Positions 1 to 5,235 of a stretch of 5,235 nt of DNA are shown one piece after another. A model generated the notes under the pieces. It saw only the letters and a list, made by a program, of their open reading frames with translations, was not told the origin of the DNA and ran no database searches. The position numbers and the translations under genes are program-made. The stretch is from the NCBI GenBank assembly GCA_958346165.1, contig CATVQO010000118.1, positions 1 through 5,235 of the forward strand. The letters are read 5' to 3'. This stretch comes from an uncultured Collinsella sp. GTDB taxonomy: Bacteria; Actinomycetota; Coriobacteriia; Coriobacteriales; Coriobacteriaceae. Positions within the stretch are counted from its first letter, which is position 1; each line of letters begins with the position of its first letter.

Positions 1-1086
1 ATCCACGCGCGCATCGGCGCACACCAGCACGTTATCCAGCGCCGAGGCGGACTCGGCCAAGCGTGCATCCTGAAACACCATCGAGCACGGCGCGGACTCC
101 CCCGCCGCTAGCGCAAGCAGCGTCGACTTGCCCGCACCCGAAGCACCCATCACACAGATACGCCCGCCCGCGGGCACGTTGAGCGCCAGACCGTCCAGTG
201 CCGGAGCCCACGGCGCACGATCGCCCACGGCAAGCGCAAGCTCCGCTGCAGTGCCATCGCTCGCAGCCCCCGCACGCCCGCGCAGTCCATGCCCATGCGC
301 CCGCACGGCCGCGCGCCACGCCACGGGTCCCGAAACCCGCAGCAGCCACACCAGCACGCGCTCACACGCCCACGAGGCGGCAACGACCAGCACGGTCCAC
401 GCCAGCAAATCAGCCGTCTCAATCAAAAGCTTTGCCTGATAGATGCGCTCACCCACGGTGCCCACCGCCATGCCGATCAGCTCGGCTGCCACGCCGGCCT
501 TCCAGCTCATGCCGATCACGGCGCGGGCGCACGAAAGCACAAACGGCAGGACTTCGCGCCAGGTATGGGCGCAAAACAGGCGCCAGCCGCGCACGCCATG
601 CAGACGGAACATCTGCTCCAGCGGTTTATTCACCCGTGCCAAGCCCTCGGCCAGCGAAAAATACACGCCCGGCAGCGCCATCAAAAAGACAGCGGCGATG
701 CTCACGCGCGCCGATCCCAACCAAATAAGCAGCAGGACCACCACGCAGGCGACCGGCGTCGCCTTTACAAACGACAGCGCCGGAGCCACCAAGTGCGCGA
801 ACGCCCGCGACCGTGACGAAATCCCGGCAAGCACGCCACCACACACCGCGGCAAGCGCCAGCCCGCCCAGTATTCGCGCGCCCGAGCCCGCCAAAATCGT
901 CCAGGTGCCGCCATCGCACACCAGGCGCAGCAGCGCCAAGGCAACAGCACCCGGCCCCGGCAAGATCAGCGGCTGCGCTACCAACGCCGCCACCAGCATC
1001 CACGCGGCAAGCCAAAAGGCGGCGACGGCACCCGCTGCCGCCACCGCCTTCATACGCTCCGTCATTTGTCGAGCAAACGCACGCAC
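1..1086 (-). CDS. Fused ABC importer permease and ATP-binding protein (SsuC-SsuB-like), 3' end outside the window
   Basis: One frame stays open from 1086 to the left edge (362 codons) and joins a permease to an ATPase. Residues 1-251 are an SsuC/TauC-type inner-membrane permease: hydrophobic segments near 13-38, 67-90, 95-150, 178-205 and 227-251, the LPGPGAV motif after the first, and an EAA-type cytoplasmic loop around MFRLHGVRGW (159-168) ending at LP (180-181). An Arg/Gly-rich linker (about 252-280) leads to an SsuB-like nucleotide-binding domain, with LDGLALNVPAGG before a full Walker A GASGAGKST (314-322, Lys320) and a Q-loop MVFQDARL (Gln339), then LDNVLV. The ABC signature and Walker B would lie beyond the edge. 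Oddities: natural fusion of two usually separate proteins, only 19 residues from Walker A Lys to Q-loop Gln (usually about 35-40), and Arg where many homologues have a first Pro in the EAA loop. The GTG at 1086 is chosen because GGAG lies 6 nt upstream; ATG 1065 and ATG 1053 are in-frame alternatives with poorer sites. With the preceding lipoprotein it forms a complete importer of unknown substrate. Confidence 0.88.
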   Translation of the reverse strand, partial: MRAFARQMTERMKAVAAAGAVAAFWLAAWMLVAALVAQPLILPGPGAVALALLRLVCDGGTWTILAGSGARILGGLALAAVCGGVLAGISSRSRAFAHLVAPALSFVKATPVACVVVLLLIWLGSARVSIAAVFLMALPGVYFSLAEGLARVNKPLEQMFRLHGVRGWRLFCAHTWREVLPFVLSCARAVIGMSWKAGVAAELIGMAVGTVGERIYQAKLLIETADLLAWTVLVVAASWACERVLVWLLRVSGPVAWRAAVRAHGHGLRGRAGAASDGTAAELALAVGDRAPWAPALDGLALNVPAGGRICVMGASGAGKSTLLALAAGESAPCSMVFQDARLAESASALDNVLVCADARVD

Positions 1087-1089
1087 GGG

Positions 1090-2148
1090 CTACTCCATGT
1101 AGTAGAAATCGTCAGCCGGGAGCTTGCCACCCACGGCGCTCGCGTCCGCATCGGCCAGCACCTGCAGGTACCCACCGAGCGCCGCCTTCATATCCTTCCC
1201 CGTCTGGCACACAAGCATGCACCCGGGAATCGCCTTTTCGGCAATCGTGGCGTTATCCACGATGTCCGCATCGACCACGGCCTGAGCCCAGTCCGCCGGC
1301 GCCGCATTGACGGCCTTCACGCTCGCCTCATGGCAGCGCAAGAACTCCGCCACGGCCTCGGGATGCTCCTCGGCAAAGGCCCGACGCACCACGGTCACGC
1401 CCGTCAGCAAACGGGAGCCCGTGTCACCTGCCAGCTCGTCCCACACATCGGTCAGGCTCACCGGCGCCGACAGCCTGCCTTCGCTCTTGGCGATGGCGGC
1501 GGTCTTGAACGGCTCCGGCAGCACGCCCACGGCGGACGGATCGGCAAGCAGGGCCGACAGCACCTCGGTGGGCTCGCTCTTAAACTCGAGCGCCACCTGA
1601 CCGGTCAGGCCCGCGCGCTCCAACAGGTAGTTCATGACGTACTCCGGCGTGGTGCCCTTGCCCGTCATGTAGACGGTATGGCCCGCCAGATCGCCAAACG
1701 AAGTAACGTCCGCGTTACCCGTCACCACGTTCAGCACGCCCAGCGTGTTGATGTCGATGACCTGCACCGCGCCCTCGGTCTTGTTGTAGAGCACGCTCGC
1801 CACGTTGGCCGGCACCAGGGCAATGTCGATATCGCCTTGAATGACCTTGGGCACAATCTCGTCGGCGGCGGTGTTGATCGCAAAGTCGAACTCATTGTCC
1901 GTCTCGCCATCGGCAGCCTGGTCCATAAACTGCACCAGGCCAATCGAGGTCGGCCCCTTGAGCGAGGCGGCGTGCACCTCGACCGACTCGGCAGCAGAAC
2001 TGCCCGCAGCAGACCCGGCAGCCGAGTCCGCGGCGGACCCGGCACCGGCGGCCCCGCCGCCACAGCCCGCGAGCGCAAGCGACAGTGCACCCGCGGCAAG
2101 CGCCGAGGCAAACCCCCGGCGCGACACCTCAACATCAAACGCGTGCAT
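1090..2148 (-). CDS. ABC importer substrate-binding lipoprotein, NitT/TauT/SsuA-like, with Tat-type signal
   Basis: This 352-residue protein is the extracellular binding protein of an ABC importer. The N-terminus has a twin-arginine motif (SRRGF, 9-13), a hydrophobic stretch (14-27) and a lipobox LAGC with Cys29 as the lipidation site. It points to export, probably by Tat, and anchoring to the outer face of the membrane. A Gly/Ala/Ser-rich linker (about 30-55) follows. The mature part resembles the nitrate/sulfonate/thiamine-precursor (NMT1/SsuA) binding-protein fold: GPTSIGL at 65-71, the GDIDIALVPANVASVLYNK stretch at 105-123, and a second lobe from about 150 with GHTVYMTGKGTTPE. The ligand cannot be read from the sequence; sulfonate, nitrate and pyrimidine are only family-level options. 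I chose ATG 2148, 2 nt after the hydrogenase stop, with GAGGGGA upstream at a rather long spacing. A GTG at 2157 would add three residues and overlap the stop, but sits almost on the ribosome site. The permease-ATPase gene follows after 3 nt. Confidence 0.9.
   Translation of the reverse strand: MHAFDVEVSRRGFASALAAGALSLALAGCGGGAAGAGSAADSAAGSAAGSSAAESVEVHAASLKGPTSIGLVQFMDQAADGETDNEFDFAINTAADEIVPKVIQGDIDIALVPANVASVLYNKTEGAVQVIDINTLGVLNVVTGNADVTSFGDLAGHTVYMTGKGTTPEYVMNYLLERAGLTGQVALEFKSEPTEVLSALLADPSAVGVLPEPFKTAAIAKSEGRLSAPVSLTDVWDELAGDTGSRLLTGVTVVRRAFAEEHPEAVAEFLRCHEASVKAVNAAPADWAQAVVDADIVDNATIAEKAIPGCMLVCQTGKDMKAALGGYLQVLADADASAVGGKLPADDFYYME
1093..1096 (-). promoter_or_regulatory. Ribosome binding site for the fused permease-ATPase
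   Basis: The minus strand reads GGAG in the last sense codons of the lipoprotein gene, directly before its TAG stop. It is 6 nt from GTG 1086, which decides the start in favour of that GTG over the downstream ATGs at 1065 and 1053. Confidence 0.5.
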
Positions 2149-2150
2149 CG

Positions 2151-3962
2151 CTAGCACGTCCCCTCGTTAGGCATCGTCCAAGCGTGATGGTCGGTATGCA
2201 GCAACTCCTCGGCCAGCGGCGAGAGCGGCTCGCCCAAGAACTCGCGGTAGCACGCCTGGACATCGGGATTCTCGTGCGAGAAGCGAATGTCCGCAGCGGC
2301 ATCCAGGCCCCACAGCACCTGACCGCGCTCGGCTGCCAGCTCGCAGCCGTCGTGGATGGGCTGACCGCCGCCGCCGACGCAGCCGCCCGGGCACGCCATG
2401 ACCTCAACGAAGTCATAGTTCACGCGGCCGTCGCGAATCGCGTCGAGCAGGCGGGCGGCGTTGCCCAGCCCGTGTGCCACGGCGACGCGCACCTTGGTGC
2501 CATCGATATCGGCCACGGCCTCCTTCCAGCCGTCCAGGCCGCGCACATCGGTAAAGAAGTCCGCGTCGGGGTTCTTGCCCGTCACCAGGTAATAGGCCGA
2601 GCGCACGGCGGCCTCCATCACACCGCCCGTGGCGCCAAAGATCACACCCGCACCCGTGCCAAAGCCCAGCGGCGTATCGAGCGGCTCCTCGACCAGCGTA
2701 TCCACGCTCACGTGGCTCGCGCGGATCATGCGCACCATCTCGCGCACCGTCAGCGCAACGTCCACGTCGGGCGTGCCGTCCTCGCCCACCATGCTCGGCA
2801 GCGCGCACTCGGCCTTCTTGGCCGTGCACGGCATAACGGACACCACAAACAGGCGCTCGGGCTCCACGCCCAGCACCTTGGCGTAGTAGGTCTTGGCGAT
2901 GGCGCCGAACATCTGCTGCGGCGACTTTGACGTGGAGAGCCTGTCGACAAACTCGGGGTAACGTGCCTTCACAAAGCGTACCCAGCCCGGGCAGCAGCTC
3001 GTGAACATGGGCCAGCCGCGGCTGTCACCCTCGCCCTTGGCGGCCTTACCCAGGCGCTCGAGCAGCTCGGAGCCCTCCTCCATAATGGTGAGATCGGCCG
3101 AGAAGTCGGTGTCGAACACGTACTCAAAGCCCACGCGGCGCAGCGCACAGGCCAGGCGCTCGACGGTGGCCTCCTCGCGCAGAATGCCGAGCTCCTCGCC
3201 CCAGGCGCTACGCACGGCCGGCGCAATCTGCACCAGCACGATCTTGTCGGGATCGGCGATGGCATCGAACACGGTCTCGGTATCGTCACGCTCGCGCAGG
3301 GCGCCCGTCGGGCAATGCGTGATGCACTGGCCGCACGCGACGCAATCGGTCTTGCCGATCGGCGCACGCCCGCGGGTGCCCACGGCGGTATGCGTGGCGC
3401 GGTTGGTCAGATCCCAAATCCCTAAGCCCTGCACGCTCTCGCACACCTTGATGCAACGCATGCATTTAATGCACTTGTCGTTATCGCGGATGATGGGGAA
3501 ATCGAAGTCCCAGCCCTCGCGTGCCAGGTGCTGCTCGTACGGCAGATAGAAGATGCCCAGGTCGTTGGCGATGGTCTGCAGGTTGCAGTTACCACTGCGC
3601 ACGCAGCTCGTACAGCGCGAGTCGTGTTGGGACAGTAGCAGCTGCACGTTGGTGCGACGCGCCTCGCGGGCCTTGGGGCTGTTGGTGTGGACCACCATGC
3701 CGTCGAGCACGTAGTTGTTGCAGGCGGCAACCAGCTGGTCGCAGCCCTCAACCTCGACCACGCACGCGCGGCAGCCGCCGATCTCGTTTAGATCGCGCAG
3801 GTAGCACAGGGTGGGAATCTGGATACCGACGGACTTGGCCGCGTCCAGGATCGTGGTGTGCTCGGGCACCACGACCTCGCAATTATCGATAGTGAGCTTG
3901 ACCATGTTGAGTGCTCCGCTTTCGGTGTTGTCGCTGACAGTGGGGTTGTTGGGCTCTACCAT
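2151..3962 (-). CDS. hydA: [FeFe] hydrogenase, group A, with NuoG-like N-terminal iron-sulfur domains
   Basis: This is a complete 603-residue [FeFe] hydrogenase, which interconverts protons plus electrons with H2 in the cytoplasm. Domains in order: a ferredoxin-like [2Fe-2S] domain (C53, C64, C67, C81); a His-ligated [4Fe-4S] site of the NuoG type, H-x3-C-x2-C-x5-C (H113, C117, C120, C126); two [4Fe-4S] ferredoxin motifs (C164/167/170/174 and C207/210/213/217); then the H-cluster domain. All three H-cluster signatures are intact: TSCCPGW at 321-327 (C323 is the expected proton-relay Cys, C324 a ligand), MPCTAKKAE at 377-385 (C379) and EVMACPGGCVGGGGQP at 520-535 (C524, C528). Residues from about 553 look like the small-subunit tail (LLHTDHH at 588-593). 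No ligand is missing, so it should be active. The start at 3962 is chosen for its purine-rich ribosome site 8 nt upstream and its overlap with the flavoprotein gene; a second ATG at 3905 (Met20) also has a well-placed site and begins where family members usually start. Association with a GltD-like gene fits the glutamate-synthase-linked subgroup (A2), but a bifurcating-type complex cannot be excluded. Confidence 0.97.
   Translation of the reverse strand: MVEPNNPTVSDNTESGALNMVKLTIDNCEVVVPEHTTILDAAKSVGIQIPTLCYLRDLNEIGGCRACVVEVEGCDQLVAACNNYVLDGMVVHTNSPKAREARRTNVQLLLSQHDSRCTSCVRSGNCNLQTIANDLGIFYLPYEQHLAREGWDFDFPIIRDNDKCIKCMRCIKVCESVQGLGIWDLTNRATHTAVGTRGRAPIGKTDCVACGQCITHCPTGALRERDDTETVFDAIADPDKIVLVQIAPAVRSAWGEELGILREEATVERLACALRRVGFEYVFDTDFSADLTIMEEGSELLERLGKAAKGEGDSRGWPMFTSCCPGWVRFVKARYPEFVDRLSTSKSPQQMFGAIAKTYYAKVLGVEPERLFVVSVMPCTAKKAECALPSMVGEDGTPDVDVALTVREMVRMIRASHVSVDTLVEEPLDTPLGFGTGAGVIFGATGGVMEAAVRSAYYLVTGKNPDADFFTDVRGLDGWKEAVADIDGTKVRVAVAHGLGNAARLLDAIRDGRVNYDFVEVMACPGGCVGGGGQPIHDGCELAAERGQVLWGLDAAADIRFSHENPDVQACYREFLGEPLSPLAEELLHTDHHAWTMPNEGTC
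2159..2165 (-). promoter_or_regulatory. Ribosome binding site for the substrate-binding lipoprotein
   Basis: The minus strand reads GAGGGGA within the last codons of the hydrogenase gene. It is 10 nt from ATG 2148, slightly long, and only about 1 nt from GTG 2157, which is too close. This favours the ATG start. Confidence 0.55.
3914..3917 (-). promoter_or_regulatory. Second ribosome binding site, inside the hydrogenase gene
   Basis: The minus strand reads GGAG, 8 nt before the in-frame ATG 3905 (Met20, followed by VKLTID). It could drive a form 19 residues shorter that begins directly at the [2Fe-2S] domain, or be the true start. Confidence 0.5.
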
Positions 3963-5235
3963 TCCAGGTTCCTCCCTCCGCGGAACGCGCCAAAGCCAAA
4001 GTGGTCGCAACGCAGGCAGCGGCTTGCCTCCTGGCGTGCCTCCTCCTCGGTGAGGCCCTGCTCGACCAGATTCCAATCGTGGATGCGCTCGCCGGCCTCG
4101 CGCTCGCCCAGCTCGCAGCGGCCGCACTCGTGCTTGCCCTTAAACTGCACGGTCGGCAGCTCCACGTCGAGCTTTATCTTGTGGTCAAAGCCCAGGTAGC
4201 GGTCGATGTTTGCCGAAGCAACGCGACCGGCGTTGATCGCCCGGATGACGGTGGCGGGACCGGTCTGGCAGTCACCGCCGCTAAAGAGGCCATCGAAGTC
4301 GGGCACGGCGCCATCCGAATCGGTGACGATGCGACCCCACTTGCAGGCGATGCCCATGTCCTCAAACGGCTTGGAATCGATGTCCTGGCCAATGGCCACA
4401 AACACGCGCTCGCAGGGAATGACGCGCTCGGGCGTGGCTGCGGCACGCGGGGCCGGACGTCCACGGCGGGGCTCGCCGATAATCTGCGGCTGCACGCACA
4501 GGCCACTCACGCGACCGTCCTCGCCCGTCTCGATAGCGAGCGGTGCGGTGAGCTCCAGAACCTCGCACCCCTCGGCCTGGGCGCCGGCGATCTCGGCATC
4601 CTGGGCCGTCATGTCGCAGATGCGGCGGCGGTAGACGATGCTCACCTTTTCGGCACCGCAACGCACGGCAGAGCGCGCCACGTCCATGGCCACATTGCCG
4701 CCGCCGATGACGCACACGCGCTGGCCGCTCAGGTCGGGCAGTTCGTCGTCGCCGATGGCACGCAGCATCTTGACGGCCGACTCCACGCCGGGCGCCTCTT
4801 CGCCCGGAAGGCCGAGCTTCTTATCGCTGTGGGCGCCAATGGCTAGGTAGACGGCATCGAACTCGTCGCGCAGGCGGGCAAGCTCCTCGCCGTTGACGGA
4901 GTGGTCGAGTTCCACGTCGATGCCGGCGCTCAAGATCCAGTCGATCTCGGCCTGCAGGCGCTCGCGCGGCAGGCGGTAGCTGGGGATGCCGTAGCGCAAC
5001 ATGCCGCCCAAGTGATGACGCTGCTCAAAGATCGTCACCTTATGGCCCATCACGGCCAGATAGTAGGCACAGGAAAGGCCGGCCGGGCCGCCGCCGATCA
5101 CGGCAATGCGCTTGCCGGTGTTGTCGGCCACGCTGGGCTTGTAATCGTTGAGGTCGCTGTGCTCAACGGCAAAACGCTTGAGGGCGAGGATGTTCATGGG
5201 ATCGTCGACCATGCCGCGACGGCAGTGCATCTCGC
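3956..5235 (-). CDS. GltD-like NAD(P)/FAD-dependent oxidoreductase with iron-sulfur cysteines, 5' end outside the window
   Basis: This is the C-terminal part of a flavoprotein of the glutamate synthase small-subunit (GltD) type; it should pass electrons between NAD(P)H and a partner through FAD. The gene is cut by the right edge: the first visible residues (EMHCRRGMVDDP) match the interior of the family, at the last Cys of the N-terminal [4Fe-4S] domain, so the ATG at 5230 is not the start. Counting from that Met, GGGPAG at 46-51 is the FAD dinucleotide fold, GGGNVAMD at 176-183 followed by YRRR at 200-203 is the NAD(P)H fold, and the FSGGD motif at 317-321 before TGPATV is the closing FAD motif. 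Two CxxC pairs, C369/C372 and C405/C408, near the C-terminus could hold another iron-sulfur centre. The protein ends in FRGGRNLEW. Its stop overlaps the hydrogenase start by 7 nt, which suggests that the hydrogenase is its electron partner. True glutamate synthase is less likely, since no large subunit is visible here, but upstream genes are unseen. The family call is firm; NADH versus NADPH preference and the full length are not. Confidence 0.9.
   Translation of the reverse strand, partial: EMHCRRGMVDDPMNILALKRFAVEHSDLNDYKPSVADNTGKRIAVIGGGPAGLSCAYYLAVMGHKVTIFEQRHHLGGMLRYGIPSYRLPRERLQAEIDWILSAGIDVELDHSVNGEELARLRDEFDAVYLAIGAHSDKKLGLPGEEAPGVESAVKMLRAIGDDELPDLSGQRVCVIGGGNVAMDVARSAVRCGAEKVSIVYRRRICDMTAQDAEIAGAQAEGCEVLELTAPLAIETGEDGRVSGLCVQPQIIGEPRRGRPAPRAAATPERVIPCERVFVAIGQDIDSKPFEDMGIACKWGRIVTDSDGAVPDFDGLFSGGDCQTGPATVIRAINAGRVASANIDRYLGFDHKIKLDVELPTVQFKGKHECGRCELGEREAGERIHDWNLVEQGLTEEEARQEASRCLRCDHFGFGAFRGGRNLEW
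3971..3979 (-). promoter_or_regulatory. Strong ribosome binding site for the hydrogenase long form
   Basis: The minus strand reads GGAGGGAGG, ending 8 nt before ATG 3962. It lies inside the last codons of the GltD-like gene, so the two genes are probably translationally coupled. It is the main reason for preferring the 3962 start. Confidence 0.75.

Noticed and set aside
150..1015. Closed minus-strand and plus-strand open frames over the left end (for example 150-422 and 626-1015 minus, 443-1102 plus)
   Set aside because: They are in other frames than the permease-ATPase, which runs open to the edge and has clear transporter motifs.
1066..2154. Long plus-strand open frame (362 codons) opposite the lipoprotein gene
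   Set aside because: It is the antisense shadow of a clear binding protein in GC-rich DNA. Its translation is rich in His and Arg with no domain pattern.
2085..2930. Plus-strand open frame of 281 codons opposite the hydrogenase H-cluster domain
   Set aside because: The opposite strand encodes invariant hydrogenase motifs. The plus-strand product is a His/Ala/Arg-rich shadow without recognisable features.
3963..4127. Upstream extension of the hydrogenase frame to a start at 4127
   Set aside because: It would overlap the GltD-like gene by about 170 nt, and the extra residues are Arg/Gly/Pro-rich as in an out-of-frame shadow. Starts at 3962 or 3905 have proper ribosome sites.
4001..4846. Plus-strand open frame of 281 codons opposite the GltD-like gene
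   Set aside because: It is a shadow of a well-conserved flavoprotein gene, with no ribosome site or domain seen.
1..5235. RNA genes, CRISPR arrays, insertion sequences, terminators or promoters
   Set aside because: I saw no tRNA-like or rRNA sequence, no spaced direct repeats, no transposase and no inverted repeat followed by a T-run. The gene junctions are too short to hold a terminator or promoter.

Overview
The window is GC-rich bacterial DNA in which all convincing coding sequence lies on the minus strand, packed end to end with almost no intergenic space. Read in the direction of transcription (high to low coordinates) it holds four genes: (1) the 3' part of a GltD-like NAD(P)/FAD oxidoreductase, cut by the right edge; (2) a complete [FeFe] hydrogenase large chain with a full set of N-terminal iron-sulfur domains; (3) a twin-arginine-type lipoprotein that is the substrate-binding protein of a NitT/TauT/SsuA-like ABC importer; (4) an unusual fused ABC protein, SsuC-like permease followed in the same open frame by an SsuB-like ATPase, cut by the left edge. 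The junctions are a 7-nt overlap, a 2-nt gap and a 3-nt gap, so the four genes very probably form one translationally coupled operon. Its promoter and terminator lie outside the window.

The organism is most likely a strict or facultative anaerobe, because it has an oxygen-sensitive [FeFe] hydrogenase. High GC, the protein style and a Tat-type lipoprotein signal make me think of a gut Coriobacteriia member such as Collinsella. That is an impression from sequence style; there is no marker gene in the window to prove it.

The first two genes make biochemical sense together. The GltD-like flavoprotein can exchange electrons with NAD(P)H through FAD and probably iron-sulfur centres, and the hydrogenase carries a NuoG-like [2Fe-2S]/His-[4Fe-4S]/2x[4Fe-4S] wire to its H-cluster. 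Together they would make a soluble NAD(P)H-linked hydrogenase, as in the glutamate-synthase-linked class of group A [FeFe] hydrogenases. Whether a NuoF-like or further subunit lies upstream cannot be seen.

The last two genes make an ABC importer of unknown substrate. Its permease and ATPase are one polypeptide, its nucleotide-binding domain lacks a segment between Walker A and the Q-loop, and it is tied to a hydrogenase operon with no obvious metabolic link. This half of the window is the least explained and the most worth following up. The fused gene occupies about the first 1.1 kb and is easily missed because its frame has no stop before the window edge.
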